From positions 682,001-746,000 of the forward strand of contig NZ_CP072793.1 in assembly GCF_017901175.1 (NCBI RefSeq): DNA of 64,000 nucleotides. Reading direction: 5' to 3'. Source of the stretch: Thiothrix unzii (GTDB taxonomy: Bacteria; Pseudomonadota; Gammaproteobacteria; Thiotrichales; Thiotrichaceae). Below the pieces are notes generated by a model. It searched no databases. It was not told the origin of the DNA and saw nothing but the letters and a program-made list of their open reading frames with translations. Position numbers and translations under genes: made by a program. Of the stretch, positions 49,092 to 58,558 are shown piece by piece. The number at the start of each line of letters is the position of its first letter. Position 1 is the stretch's first letter.

Positions 49092-50396
49092 ATGACCAAA
49101 CAAACTGTCACCATTACTGATAACATCACTGGCAAACAAGTCGAGTTGGATGTACTTCAGCCTAGCATCGGGGTCAAAACCATTGACATCCGTAAACTGT
49201 ACAAGGAACTGGGGTATTTCACTTACGACCCCGGTTTCATGTCGACCGCTAGTTGTTCCAGTGAAATTACCTATTTGGATGGGGATGCAGGCACGCTGCT
49301 CTACCGTGGTTATCCGATTGAGCAGTTGGCAGAACACAGCAGCTTTTTGGAAGTCTGCTATTTGCTGCTGAATAAAACCTTGCCCACCAAGCAAGAGTTG
49401 GCAGATTTTGAGTACATGATCTCGCGCCACACCATGTTGCATGATCAGGTACAGTATTTCTTCCGGGGTTTCCGTCGCGATGCGCATCCGATGGCAACCG
49501 TGGTTGGGGTTGTGGGGGCGTTGTCCGCGTTCTACCACGATGACATGAATATTCATGACCCAGAACAACGTAAGCGTTCTGCGCACCGTTTGATTGCGAA
49601 AATGCCGACGATTGCCGCATGGAGCTACCGTTATTCCGTGGGTTTACCGTTTGTCTACCCGTGCAATAGATTGTCGTATGCGGAAGATTTCTTGCACCTG
49701 ATGTTCTCCGTGCCGACCGAACCGTATACGCCTGACCCGTTGCATGTGAAAGCGTTGGAAGTCATTATGATTTTGCACGCTGACCATGAGCAAAATGCAT
49801 CGACCTCAACCGTGCGTTTGGCAGGCAGTTCGGAAGCGAACCCGTTTGCAGCCGTGGCAGCCGGGATTGCATCGTTGTGGGGGCCTGCGCACGGTGGTGC
49901 GAACGAAGCCGTGATCAATATGTTGCGTGACATTGAAAAGTCTGGCTTGCCATTGTCGCATTGGGTAGACCGCGCTAAAGACAAAAATGACCGTTTCCGC
50001 TTGATGGGTTTCGGGCATCGCGTGTATAAAAACTATGACCCGCGTGCCAAAATTATCCGCGAATTGGCGAATGAGATTCTGGATCGTTTACCAGCCAATG
50101 ACCCGAACCAGAAACTGTTTGCGATTGCGCGTGAGCTGGAACAGGTGGCATTGAACGATGAGTATTTCAAAGCGCGTAACCTGTATCCGAACGTCGATTT
50201 CTATTCCGGGGTGATTTTCCTGAGCATGGGGATTCCGGTCAGCATGTTTACGGTGATGTTCGCACTGGCACGTACCATCGGCTGGATTTCACAGTGGGAT
50301 GAAATGATGGGTGATGAGGAGTCGCGCATCGGTCGTCCACGCCAGTTGTACATGGGTGCGGAACGCCGCGAATATGTTCCAGTGGATGAAAGATAA
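49092..50396 (+). CDS. gltA: Citrate synthase (type II)
   Basis: 434-residue enzyme condensing acetyl-CoA and oxaloacetate. The start at 49092 has GGAG 7 nt upstream; the longer frame overlaps sucD. N-terminal domain typical of NADH-sensitive hexameric enzymes ([31 protein letters not shown]). Catalytic residues lie in [31 protein letters not shown] and [16 protein letters not shown], and in [20 protein letters not shown]. Confidence 0.98.
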   Translation: MTKQTVTITDNITGKQVELDVLQPSIGVKTIDIRKLYKELGYFTYDPGFMSTASCSSEITYLDGDAGTLLYRGYPIEQLAEHSSFLEVCYLLLNKTLPTKQELADFEYMISRHTMLHDQVQYFFRGFRRDAHPMATVVGVVGALSAFYHDDMNIHDPEQRKRSAHRLIAKMPTIAAWSYRYSVGLPFVYPCNRLSYAEDFLHLMFSVPTEPYTPDPLHVKALEVIMILHADHEQNASTSTVRLAGSSEANPFAAVAAGIASLWGPAHGGANEAVINMLRDIEKSGLPLSHWVDRAKDKNDRFRLMGFGHRVYKNYDPRAKIIRELANEILDRLPANDPNQKLFAIARELEQVALNDEYFKARNLYPNVDFYSGVIFLSMGIPVSMFTVMFALARTIGWISQWDEMMGDEESRIGRPRQLYMGAERREYVPVDER

Positions 50397-50425
50397 GTTT
50401 TGTTGTTTTGAGGAGTCTATAGAAA

Positions 50426-53029
50426 ATGTTGCAAGAATATCGCCAACACGTTGCCGAACGCGCTGCCAGCGGCATCCCGCCCAAGCCATTAGATGCTGCA
50501 CAAACCGCTGCACTGGTGGAGTTGCTGAAAAATCCTCCGGCAGGCGAAGAAGCATTTCTGGTTGATTTGCTGGAAAACCGCGTTCCGGCGGGTGTCGACG
50601 AAGCTGCTTATGTGAAAGCCGCTTTCCTTGCTGCCATCGTCACGGGTGAAACTGCTTGTGCATTGATTAGCCCGGTGCGTGCGGTCGAAGTTCTCGGCAT
50701 GATGTTGGGTGGTTACAATGTACAACCGTTGATTGCTGCGCTGGATGTGCCTGCAACGGCTGACGCAGCGGCTACCGCTTTGTCACACACGCTGCTGATG
50801 TTTGATGCGTTCCACGACGTGGAAGCCAAAGCGAAAGCAGGTAATGCGTCTGCACAAAAAGTCATGGAATCTTGGGCAGCGGGCGAATGGTTCACTTCCA
50901 AGCCAGAAGTGGCTGAGAAAATCACCGTTACCGTTTTCAAAGTGACTGGTGAAACCAATACTGACGACCTGTCTCCTGCGCCAGATGCTTGGTCACGCCC
51001 TGACATCCCACTCCATGCCAACGCGATGCTGAAAATGGCACGTGACGGTATCGAGCCAGAAGTTCAAGGCAGCGTAGGCCCTCTGAAGCAAATCGATGCG
51101 ATGAAGGCGAAAGGCTTCCCGGTTGCTTACGTTGGTGACGTGGTAGGTACAGGCTCTTCACGTAAGTCTGCCACTAACTCTGTGCTGTGGTTCTTCGGCG
51201 ATGATATGCCGGGGATTCCTAACAAGCGTGCGGGTGGTTACTGCTTCGGTAGCAAAATTGCCCCGATTTTCTTCAATACGATGGAAGACGCTGGCGCACT
51301 GCCAATCGAGATGGACGTTGCCCAAATGAATATGGGTGATGTAGTTGATGTGTATCCTTACGCAGGCGTTGCCAAGCGTCACGGTACGGATGAAGTCATC
51401 TCCACTTTCGGTCTGAAAACTCAGGTTTTGTTGGACGAAGCCCGTGCTGGCGGTCGTATCAACCTGATCATCGGCCGTGGCTTGACTGCGAAAGCGCGTG
51501 AGTCACTGGGTCTGCCGCCAGTTGACCTGTTCCGCTCGCCTGAGCAGCCTGCTGATACTGGCAAAGGCTACACACTGGCGCAGAAAATGGTCGGTAAGGC
51601 GTGCGGTCTGCCGGGTGTACGCCCTGGTATGTACTGCGAACCGAAAATGACCACGGTTGGTTCACAAGATACCACAGGCCCAATGACCCGTGACGAGTTG
51701 AAAGATTTGGCTTGCTTGGGCTTCTCAGCCGACTTGACCATGCAGTCTTTCTGCCATACGGCTGCTTATCCTAAGCCGGTTGACGTGGTGACTCACCACA
51801 CGCTGCCTGATTTCATCATGACTCGTGGCGGTGTTTCTTTGCGCCCCGGTGACGGTGTAATCCACTCGTGGTTGAACCGTATGTTGTTGCCGGATACTGT
51901 TGGTACTGGTGGCGACTCGCATACCCGTTTCCCGATTGGTATTTCCTTCCCGGCGGGTTCTGGTCTGGTGGCATTTGCTGCTGCGACTGGCGTTATGCCG
52001 CTGGATATGCCGGAATCTGTGCTGGTACGTTTCACTGGCAAAATGCAACCGGGCATCACCTTGCGTGACCTCGTGCACTCTATTCCACACAAAGCGATCC
52101 AAATGGGTCTGCTGACGGTTGAAAAGAAAGGCAAGAAGAACGTCTTCAACGGCACAGTGCTGGAAATCGAAGGTCTGGATCACCTGACTGTCGAACAGGC
52201 ATTTGAACTGTCTGACGCTTCTGCGGAACGTTCTGCGGCGGGTTGTACTGTTGCGTTGTCTGAAGCTTCCGTGGCTGAATACCTGCGTTCCAACATCGTG
52301 ATGCTGAAATGGATGCTCTCAGAAGGCTATGGCGATCCACGCACCATCGAACGCCGTATCGGTAAGATGGAAGAGTGGCTGGCGAACCCAAGCCTGATGC
52401 GTGCTGACGCAGATGCAGAATACGCAGCCGTGATCGAAATCAATATGGATGAGATCAAAGAGCCTATCCTGTGCGCACCGAATGACCCAGATGATGCACA
52501 TCTGTTGTCTGAAGTGGCTGGTCGCAAAATTGATGAAGTCTTCATCGGTTCTTGCATGACTAACATTGGTCATTTCCGTGCGGCGGGCAAGTTGTTGGAT
52601 GCTGCTAACAAGCAAATCCCAACCCGTATGTGGATTGCACCACCGACCAAGATGGATGCAGCGCAGTTGAGTGACGAAGGTTACTACAACATTTACGGTC
52701 GTGCCGGTGCGCGGATGGAAATGCCGGGCTGTTCACTGTGCATGGGTAACCAAGCACGTATTCAGGAAGGTTCAACTGCGGTTTCGACCTCTACCCGTAA
52801 CTTCCCGAATCGTTTGGGGACTAACACTGACGTGTTCTTGGCTTCGGCGGAACTCGCATCTGTTGCGGCGGTTATGGGTAAATTGCCAACGGTTGCAGAG
52901 TACATGGAATATGCCAATAAGCTGGACAGCATGTCGGCTGACATTTACCGTTACCTGAACTTTGACAAGATGGAAAGCTATCAGAAGGCTGCGGCGAAAG
53001 TTGTGCCGATTCCGGTAGTGGCGGGTTAA
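50426..53029 (+). CDS. acnB: Aconitate hydratase B
   Basis: 867-residue bifunctional aconitase of the AcnB type, with HEAT-like domain first (MLQEYRQHVAERAASGIPPKPLDAAQ). 4Fe-4S ligands C710 (GSCMTNIGHFRAAG), C769 and C772 (CSLCMGNQAR) fall at the same positions as in E. coli AcnB. GDSHTRFPIGISFPAGSGLVAFAAATG and MPGCSLC regions are conserved. Follows gltA by 29 bp. AcnB homologues also act as RNA-binding iron/oxidation sensors. Confidence 0.98.
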   Translation: MLQEYRQHVAERAASGIPPKPLDAAQTAALVELLKNPPAGEEAFLVDLLENRVPAGVDEAAYVKAAFLAAIVTGETACALISPVRAVEVLGMMLGGYNVQPLIAALDVPATADAAATALSHTLLMFDAFHDVEAKAKAGNASAQKVMESWAAGEWFTSKPEVAEKITVTVFKVTGETNTDDLSPAPDAWSRPDIPLHANAMLKMARDGIEPEVQGSVGPLKQIDAMKAKGFPVAYVGDVVGTGSSRKSATNSVLWFFGDDMPGIPNKRAGGYCFGSKIAPIFFNTMEDAGALPIEMDVAQMNMGDVVDVYPYAGVAKRHGTDEVISTFGLKTQVLLDEARAGGRINLIIGRGLTAKARESLGLPPVDLFRSPEQPADTGKGYTLAQKMVGKACGLPGVRPGMYCEPKMTTVGSQDTTGPMTRDELKDLACLGFSADLTMQSFCHTAAYPKPVDVVTHHTLPDFIMTRGGVSLRPGDGVIHSWLNRMLLPDTVGTGGDSHTRFPIGISFPAGSGLVAFAAATGVMPLDMPESVLVRFTGKMQPGITLRDLVHSIPHKAIQMGLLTVEKKGKKNVFNGTVLEIEGLDHLTVEQAFELSDASAERSAAGCTVALSEASVAEYLRSNIVMLKWMLSEGYGDPRTIERRIGKMEEWLANPSLMRADADAEYAAVIEINMDEIKEPILCAPNDPDDAHLLSEVAGRKIDEVFIGSCMTNIGHFRAAGKLLDAANKQIPTRMWIAPPTKMDAAQLSDEGYYNIYGRAGARMEMPGCSLCMGNQARIQEGSTAVSTSTRNFPNRLGTNTDVFLASAELASVAAVMGKLPTVAEYMEYANKLDSMSADIYRYLNFDKMESYQKAAAKVVPIPVVAG

Positions 53030-53031
53030 AT

Positions 53032-53078
53032 AACCCCTCACCCCCAGCCCCTCTCCCGCGTAGCGGGCGAGGGGAGTA
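53032..53078. repeat. C/G-rich inverted repeat (family copy B)
   Basis: Begins AACCCCTCACCCCCAGCCCC like copy A at 46827, with an inner CTCTCCCGC-GTA-GCGGGCGAG hairpin. It lies immediately after acnB, before the terminator. Confidence 0.8.
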
Positions 53079-53082
53079 AGAG

Positions 53083-53107
53083 AAAGCTCCGCTAGTCGGG
53101 GCTTTTT
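53083..53107 (+). terminator. Terminator after acnB
   Basis: AAAGCTCCG (53083-53091) and CGGGGCTTT pair around CTAGT with one G-T pair, followed by further T residues. It closes the TCA-gene transcription unit. Confidence 0.82.
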
Positions 53108-53195
53108 TTATAGCTAAACCTTAACCGTTTGCACCGAGTGCGATTGCGGTCTATTGTTAGATCAGGTTTTTTTGTTAATTGCGAGGGTGTGTTAC

Positions 53196-53561
53196 ATGTT
53201 AGTAAGAAAAATCATGATGCTGTTCACTTTTATTACACTGCTGGGATTAGCAGGTTGCGGGCCTGAATACACTTATACACCGCCGTTATCACCAATAGGT
53301 CAGGCGTGTGTTATGCGTTGTCAGGATACCCAAGGTGAATGCACCCATAAGGCACAAAAACGTGCGGATAGAAAACAGGCAAAATGTGAAAAACAAGCGG
53401 AGCATGAACATTATGCGTGCCTGCTTTACGCGAAAACGGATGCAGATCGGGCTAAATGCCAGAAAAGTGGCTGCTACGAATACGCGGATACTGAACGTTG
53501 TGATAATGACTTTCGCGCCTGTTTTCAGCAATGCGGTGGAATTGTTGGTGTCGTGAAATAG
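53196..53561 (+). CDS. Cysteine-rich lipoprotein, hypothetical
   Basis: 121-residue predicted lipoprotein. GCGAGGG precedes the ATG at 53196; the signal peptide ends with lipobox LAGC at about residues 19-22. The mature part is small, Lys/Arg rich, and has ten further Cys (QACVMRC, GEC, AKC, YACLLY, AKCQKSGC, ERC, RACFQQC), suggesting several disulfides or metal binding. Not recognised as a known family. An upstream TTG-initiated extension is disfavoured because it would precede the signal peptide. Confidence 0.72.
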   Translation: MLVRKIMMLFTFITLLGLAGCGPEYTYTPPLSPIGQACVMRCQDTQGECTHKAQKRADRKQAKCEKQAEHEHYACLLYAKTDADRAKCQKSGCYEYADTERCDNDFRACFQQCGGIVGVVK

Positions 53562-53605
53562 CGGTCATGCGTGATTTAAGTGTCACCTAATGAGGAGGGA
53601 GTGTT

Positions 53606-54148
53606 ATGAGTGTTAATGTCAAAAGCTTGTTTAATATTGCGGCAATGAGCGTGTTATTGCTGGCAAGTGCGGCTTGTACTAAAACCGATGAAGTTAAGCA
53701 GGATAGCGGGAAAGCCGCAGCCGATGTCAAAGCGACGGAGAAACCCGTTGCACCAAAGCCTGTTCAGAATGCAACTAGTCATCCGGCGACTGTCGCCAAT
53801 GCCAAGGTGGGCAATGACCCGATTAGGCGCATAAACTTTGTCAAAGGAGCGGATCATGCAGTCATCACCGGCAATCTGTCCGGTTTTGAGGATGTGCAGT
53901 ATTTTGTGGTGGATGCGGCTAAAGGCCAAACCATGACAGTTGAGCAACTTGATCAGCAAGGTACAGGCCGGGTTTCTGTGTATGTTACTGCTCCAAACGG
54001 TGCAAATGCCAACGACATGGATTTGTCTTGTCACAGTAATGCAACGATTTCACCCACCATTGACGGCGACTATGGAATCAAAGTGGTGGAATGCAAGAAG
54101 GCTGACCCTTGGAAAGGGGTTTACGGTATCAAGGTGACGATCAAATAA
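53606..54148 (+). CDS. Lipoprotein with PPC-like beta-sandwich domain, hypothetical
   Basis: 180-residue lipoprotein with lipobox ASAAC (Cys near residue 24), an Ala/Lys/Pro-rich linker (about 30-65) and a C-terminal domain. ISGNLSGFE-like and YFVVDAAKGQTMTVEQLDQ, then SPTIDGDYGIKVVECKK, look like the pre-peptidase C-terminal (PPC) beta-sandwich pattern seen in small secreted proteins. AGGAGGGAG precedes the start. Function is unknown. Confidence 0.72.
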   Translation: MSVNVKSLFNIAAMSVLLLASAACTKTDEVKQDSGKAAADVKATEKPVAPKPVQNATSHPATVANAKVGNDPIRRINFVKGADHAVITGNLSGFEDVQYFVVDAAKGQTMTVEQLDQQGTGRVSVYVTAPNGANANDMDLSCHSNATISPTIDGDYGIKVVECKKADPWKGVYGIKVTIK

Positions 54149-54175
54149 CGTGCGTGTGCGGGAGCTTCGTTCAAA

Positions 54176-54202
54176 GTCGTGTTCCATTCAGTGGAACACG
54201 AC
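54176..54202. terminator. Strong hairpin between convergent lipoprotein genes
   Basis: GTCGTGTTCCA and TGGAACACGAC form a perfect 11-bp stem with a 5-nt loop between the converging genes at 53606-54148 and 54219-54470. No T-run follows directly, so it may be a terminator for either strand or only a structural repeat. Confidence 0.5.
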
Positions 54203-54218
54203 AGCGCGGGTTGTGATT

Positions 54219-54470
54219 TTACCAACGTCGACGATCACGATCAGGGCTTGCACCGGGGCCACCACGAGGACCTGCCGGGTTTTCCCAGTTAGTACCGCGC
54301 CCACCGCGTAAGCCGGGTGGATTATCGTCACGGTCACGGCATTTATACGGGTGTTCAGCACACCAAGATTGATGTGCAGTCATGCCACCACCGTGGTGAG
54401 ATCCCGGTGGTGGTGCGTGACAAGCGGATAAGCCGATTGCCAGCAATGCAATAGCAATTGTTGTTTTCAT
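54219..54470 (-). CDS. Small Gly/Pro/Arg-rich lipoprotein, hypothetical
   Basis: 83-residue predicted lipoprotein. The start at 54470 has AAGGAG 7 nt upstream. Signal peptide MKTTIAIALLAIGLSAC with lipobox LSAC, then His/Gly-rich and Asp/Arg/Pro/Gly-rich low-complexity sequence (GLRGGRGTNWENPAGPRGG). Not recognised; probably a small cell-envelope lipoprotein. Confidence 0.62.
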   Translation of the reverse strand: MKTTIAIALLAIGLSACHAPPPGSHHGGGMTAHQSWCAEHPYKCRDRDDNPPGLRGGRGTNWENPAGPRGGPGASPDRDRRRW

Positions 54471-54614
54471 GGCGAAACTCCTTGTTTGGGGTGACACAAT
54501 CGCCCTTAGGCTACTTTGACGATAGTGTGTTTAACCCCCTGCGACAATGGGGTCGTGCTGACTTCCACAATGTTTCCCCATTGTTTGCACAATGTCTGCT
54601 GAGTTATGCCGCTG

Positions 54615-55742
54615 TTAACGATATTGACGTAAATACCACCATTCAAAGCCACGCTTCATCCAGTGGAACACGCGACACGCGGGTAACACAATGGAACGTT
54701 TTTCGGTGCGTGCTACTAGGGTTCCCTTGTCGACGGAATCCACGATGCAGATCAGTTCAACTTTAAAGGTTGCGTCACCAAGACCACCACACAGATCAGC
54801 CAACAGGTTTTTCGCCGCCGCTTCTGCTTGTAAGTCCGCCATGTGCGCTTGTTTAGGCATCCAGTCGGGGCCGGGGAAACTGCCAGAGTCGCCCGCCACG
54901 TAAACCTTATCCCAACCTTCGACCTTGCAATGCTGATTCGCTTTCAGCAAACCCCCGGCGGAACGTGGCAACGTGGTGTTATCAAACCACAAATTACCTG
55001 TCATTCCCGGCATAAACAGGATCAAATCTGCGTTAAATTCGCCGCCTTCTGTGGTCACTTTCTCGGCGGTAAAGCCTTTCATTTTGTGACCGAGGTGAGT
55101 TTCGATACCGCGCTTACCCATTTCAGATAGCAAACCGGACATGGCTTTGGGGCCTAAACGATTGCCGGGTTGGGGTGCGGGGCTGAAAAATACCAAGTTG
55201 AACTTATCACGGCGGTTTTGCTGGCGTAACAAGGTGTCAATGCCGAACAAAAACTCGAACATCGGGCCGCCACGCATCGCGCTGGGTTCGTTGGGGTTGC
55301 CTGCAAACCCAATCGCAATCGTGCCGCCTTGCATGGCTTGGAGCCGGTCACGGATTTTTTCAGCAGCACTAATACCTTCGCATGGGGTAATCGCGTGTTC
55401 GATACCCGGCAGTTTTTTGATGAAACGTCCGCCAGAAGCAATAATCAAACCGTCGTTGCTGACTTCGCCGTTGTCGGTTTCCACAATACGCCCGGCATCA
55501 CGCAAACCCGTGACATTGCCTTGGTGGAATTTGACATTCATGCGCTGGAAAAAATTCGCCAGATCAATGGTTAAGTCTTCGCGGGTGCGCAAGCCATTGG
55601 GAATCCAGATAATCCCCGGCAGGTAATGCAGTTCTGCACGCGGCGCAATTACGGTAATTTCCACATCGCGATTCTGCTTGCGTAATTGACGCACAGCACT
55701 CAGTGCGGCAAAACCCGCTCCAATAATTGTAATTTTATTCAT
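54615..55742 (-). CDS. SQR/FCSD-like FAD-dependent oxidoreductase
   Basis: 375-residue flavoprotein of the pyridine nucleotide-disulfide family, most like sulfide:quinone reductases and flavocytochrome c sulfide dehydrogenases. FAD-binding ITIIGAGFAALSAVRQLRK; ELHYLPGIIWIPNG; DGLIIASGGRFIKKLPGIEH; NADLILFMPGMTGN; KVYVAGDSGSFPGPDWMPKQAHMADLQAEAAAKNLLA. Cys residues occur in TPCEG, NQHCKV and ELICIVDS, and the C-terminus (FHWMKRGFEWWYLRQYR) looks like a membrane-associating helix. The start follows the cysS stop by 2 nt. Sulfide oxidation is plausible in this lineage but not proven. Confidence 0.72.
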   Translation of the reverse strand: MNKITIIGAGFAALSAVRQLRKQNRDVEITVIAPRAELHYLPGIIWIPNGLRTREDLTIDLANFFQRMNVKFHQGNVTGLRDAGRIVETDNGEVSNDGLIIASGGRFIKKLPGIEHAITPCEGISAAEKIRDRLQAMQGGTIAIGFAGNPNEPSAMRGGPMFEFLFGIDTLLRQQNRRDKFNLVFFSPAPQPGNRLGPKAMSGLLSEMGKRGIETHLGHKMKGFTAEKVTTEGGEFNADLILFMPGMTGNLWFDNTTLPRSAGGLLKANQHCKVEGWDKVYVAGDSGSFPGPDWMPKQAHMADLQAEAAAKNLLADLCGGLGDATFKVELICIVDSVDKGTLVARTEKRSIVLPACRVFHWMKRGFEWWYLRQYR

Positions 55743-55744
55743 GT

Positions 55745-57130
55745 TTACGCTCGTTTCCATGTTGTATTGCCCGCGCTATCTTCCAGAATCACGCCTTGGG
55801 CTTTGAGTTCGTCGCGAATGCGGTCAGATTCTGCCCACTGTTTCGCTTTACGTGCGTCCAAACGCTGTTGGATCAGAGCTTCAATCGCCGCATCATCCAA
55901 ACCATCAGCCGCAGCTTTGCCTTTGAACCAGCTTTCGGGGTCATCCTGTAACAGCCCTAAAATCCCGCCGAGTTTTTGCAACAAAGCACCTAAAGGCGCG
56001 GCGGCGGCATCACTTTGAGTTTTACGGATGCGATTAATATCGCCCGCGAGTTCAAACAGCATCGCTATTGCAACGGGCGTATTGAAATCGTCGTCCATTG
56101 CGGCGTTAAAACGGGTTTCGTAATAGGTGTAAGCCGCAGGGCCAGATTCAGGCAGGCCACGAATGGCGGTGTACAAGCGCGATAATGACGCACGCGCCGC
56201 ATCCAGTTGATCTGTGCCGTAATTCAATTGGCTGCGATAATGGCTATTGAGGATGAAAAAGCGGATTTCCGCCGCTTTGTAATGGGTCAGGACTTCGCGA
56301 ATGGTGAAAAAGTTATTCAGCGATTTCGACATTTTCTCATCGTTAACCCGGATGAAACCGTTGTGCATCCAGTAATTAACGTAAGTGTGTCCATTGCACG
56401 CCTCGCTTTGCGCGATTTCGTTTTCGTGGTGCGGAAACTGCAAATCCGAGCCGCCACCGTGAATATCAAAATGGCTACCCAAGCGCGTTTTCGACATCGC
56501 GGAACATTCAATGTGCCAACCTGGGCGGCCTTGTCCCCAAGGGGATTCCCACGCCGGTTCGCCCGGTTTGCTGGCTTTCCACAGTACGAAATCAAGCGGA
56601 TCGTCTTTCACCTCATCCACCGCCACGCGCTCGCCAGCACGTAATTCGTCGAGTTTGCGCCCGGATAATTTACCGTAACCTTCAAATTTGGATACGTCGT
56701 AATACACGTCACCGTTCTTGCCTTGGTAAGCGTAACCTTTGCCCATCAAGGTATTGATCATGTCGAGCATTTCATCAATGGTTTCGGTGGCACGCGGCTC
56801 TTCGGTGGGGCGCAATACGTTTAGTGCGTCCTCATCCTCGTGCATTGCGTCGATGAAACGTTGGGTTAAGGCTTGAATACTTTCGCCGTTTTCAGCCGCG
56901 CGGCGGATGATTTTATCGTCAATATCGGTAATATTACGCACGTAATTCACCGCGTAATTGCTGGCGCGTAAATAGCGGTAAACCGTGTCAAACACCACCA
57001 TGACGCGGGCATGACCCAGATGACAATAATCGTAAACCGTCATGCCGCACACGTACATGCGCACGGTTTTCGGCGTAATCGGAATAAAGTCTTCTTTTTG
57101 ACGGGTCAGGCTATTGTATATCTGTAACAT
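55745..57130 (-). CDS. cysS: Cysteinyl-tRNA synthetase
   Basis: 461-residue class I aminoacyl-tRNA synthetase. Zinc/active site [20 protein letters not shown] with the HIGH-type [26 protein letters not shown] and [15 protein letters not shown]-terminal anticodon-binding domain ends with [15 protein letters not shown]. Full length, followed directly by the SQR-like gene in the same direction. Confidence 0.98.
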   Translation of the reverse strand: MLQIYNSLTRQKEDFIPITPKTVRMYVCGMTVYDYCHLGHARVMVVFDTVYRYLRASNYAVNYVRNITDIDDKIIRRAAENGESIQALTQRFIDAMHEDEDALNVLRPTEEPRATETIDEMLDMINTLMGKGYAYQGKNGDVYYDVSKFEGYGKLSGRKLDELRAGERVAVDEVKDDPLDFVLWKASKPGEPAWESPWGQGRPGWHIECSAMSKTRLGSHFDIHGGGSDLQFPHHENEIAQSEACNGHTYVNYWMHNGFIRVNDEKMSKSLNNFFTIREVLTHYKAAEIRFFILNSHYRSQLNYGTDQLDAARASLSRLYTAIRGLPESGPAAYTYYETRFNAAMDDDFNTPVAIAMLFELAGDINRIRKTQSDAAAAPLGALLQKLGGILGLLQDDPESWFKGKAAADGLDDAAIEALIQQRLDARKAKQWAESDRIRDELKAQGVILEDSAGNTTWKRA

Positions 57131-57144
57131 GGTGATACTTCAGG

Positions 57145-57564
57145 TTAGTCAACAAGTTTACTGAGGATGGCGACACCGTTGCTCAAGGTTTTATGTACCG
57201 GGCAACGGTCAGCAATATCCAGCAATTTTTCGCGCTGTTCGGCGGTCAAATCACCCACGAGCTGAATGTCACGGGTAAACACGCTTTGCTTATTCGCGTC
57301 ACGGGTGTGTTTCAGGGTAATGCAAGCGTCTTGCAACGGCCATTTCTTGCGCTCGGCGTACATGCGTAAAGTCATCGCCGTACACGCGCCCAATGCAGCT
57401 TTTAAATACTGATAGGGTGCTGCACCGAGATCATCACCACCTAAGGGAACAGGTTCATCCGCCACCATTTCATGTTTACCGGCACGAATATCACAGGTGT
57501 AAGTTCCTTCGGCATCGCGTAGTCTGACAACAACGGTATGCGGGTCTTTGGGTTGTGCGTCCAT
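57145..57564 (-). CDS. OsmC-family peroxiredoxin-like protein
   Basis: 139-residue OsmC/Ohr-fold protein. The two conserved Cys lie in LGACTAMTLRMYAERKKWPL and IADRCPVHKTLSNGV, the pair that reduces organic hydroperoxides in the family; GGDDLGAAPYQYLKAALGAC is the typical helix start. Start 57564 has AAGGGA upstream; the longer upstream frame is hydrophobic and not family-like. Lies 14 bp before cysS in the same direction. Confidence 0.9.
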   Translation of the reverse strand: MDAQPKDPHTVVVRLRDAEGTYTCDIRAGKHEMVADEPVPLGGDDLGAAPYQYLKAALGACTAMTLRMYAERKKWPLQDACITLKHTRDANKQSVFTRDIQLVGDLTAEQREKLLDIADRCPVHKTLSNGVAILSKLVD

Positions 57565-57701
57565 AAATCCCTTTCGGCAAGTGGTAAGAATAGGAACAAA
57601 TGGTAACGGAAAGGCCGCCAGCCTGCCAGCTTTCACAATAGGTGTGTAGCCGTTGTTGCATAATCCTGCTATAACCAAGCCTGATAAGGAGGGAGTTACC
57701 T

Positions 57702-58373
57702 ATGAAGCGTATTGCGAGTGCGTCTTTAATACTTACAGCCATTATGGTTATGTCCGGCTGTGCGAGTCTATCACCGTCCAATGACAGCCAGCGTTACCAG
57801 GCCGCGATCCGTGATGCGGCGGTTATTGAGCCAACCGAAGTCAAACCTTTACCCGCGATTGCCAGCGATAAAGTGCGGGTAGTGACTTGGACAAAGTTTC
57901 CCGACAGTTACCCGCTGGGGCAACCGACCAAGCTCAAATGGGGCGAAGTGTGGGTAACGCAGGATCAAGTCGTGCAAACCCGTTGCCGCAGTTTCGCGCC
58001 CGATAAAGTGATGAGCGATGTACAACAATTGCTGGGTTTACCGCTGAACCGCGACGAAAAACGCCATTTTGTCACGCTCGAAGTCGATGCAGCGGCATTA
58101 TTCCGCCCATGCGCAAATCCGAGTTTGCAAGCCACGACCTGCGAAGCCAGTTTGCCTAAAACGGTCGCACCCGACCACGCCGCTTGGTACGCGAAACAAA
58201 CCAGCCAGTCTTACCAAACCCAAAACGGTTTCCCTTGGACACGCTTGGGTTACACCTACAACTGGAAAGCGGGCGCGAATGAAGTGGGCGTTGCCGAACT
58301 GGTGATTAAAGCGGGGGCGCAAGTGCTGCCGGTAGCGATGGAGGAAACGGCTGAGTATTGCGCACGCCGATAG
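57702..58373 (+). CDS. Hypothetical lipoprotein
   Basis: 223-residue predicted lipoprotein with signal peptide MKRIASASLILTAIMVMSGC (lipobox MSGC) and AAGGAGGGAG before the ATG. The mature part has no motif I recognise; it contains RVVTWTKFPDSYPLGQ, GEVWVTQDQVVQTRCRSF and a cluster of three more Cys around residues 130-150. Expressed divergently from the OsmC gene. Function unknown. Confidence 0.75.
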   Translation: MKRIASASLILTAIMVMSGCASLSPSNDSQRYQAAIRDAAVIEPTEVKPLPAIASDKVRVVTWTKFPDSYPLGQPTKLKWGEVWVTQDQVVQTRCRSFAPDKVMSDVQQLLGLPLNRDEKRHFVTLEVDAAALFRPCANPSLQATTCEASLPKTVAPDHAAWYAKQTSQSYQTQNGFPWTRLGYTYNWKAGANEVGVAELVIKAGAQVLPVAMEETAEYCARR

Positions 58374-58395
58374 AGGTGTTGTTTCGGTTTGTTTG

Positions 58396-58423
58396 GTAGA
58401 GACGCAAGATTTTGCGTCTCTAC
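58396..58423. repeat. 28-bp palindromic repeat (copy 2)
   Basis: Exact reverse complement of the nuoG copy at 17281-17308, with the GTAGAGACGC half-site at each end. It lies in the gap after the lipoprotein gene. Confidence 0.9.
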
Positions 58424-58441
58424 GTGCGTGCGTTGTGGATG

Positions 58442-58479
58442 CGTGAATTCACGACTGTTTTGTAAACTAATGGTTTACA
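58442..58479. other. Two small palindromes in the intergenic gap
   Basis: CGTGAATTCACG (58442-58453) is a perfect 12-bp palindrome, and TGTAAAC/GTTTACA (58461-58479) is a 7-bp inverted repeat with a 5-bp loop. They lie between two converging genes, about 80-115 bp beyond the MmeI-like gene's stop. Neither has a clear T-run. Confidence 0.35.
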
Positions 58480-58558
58480 TATTGTAGTCTTTGGCAACCA
58501 ATATCAATAAATAACTTGAACAGAATTACCATAATAGTGAATTTTCATACAGATAACG

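Noticed and set aside
54176-54202. Similarity of the hairpin (CAGTGGAACACG) to sequence at 54661 in the SQR-like gene
   Set aside because: The second place is coding sequence for a conserved-looking C-terminus and lacks the paired arm; about 12 bp shared is probably chance.
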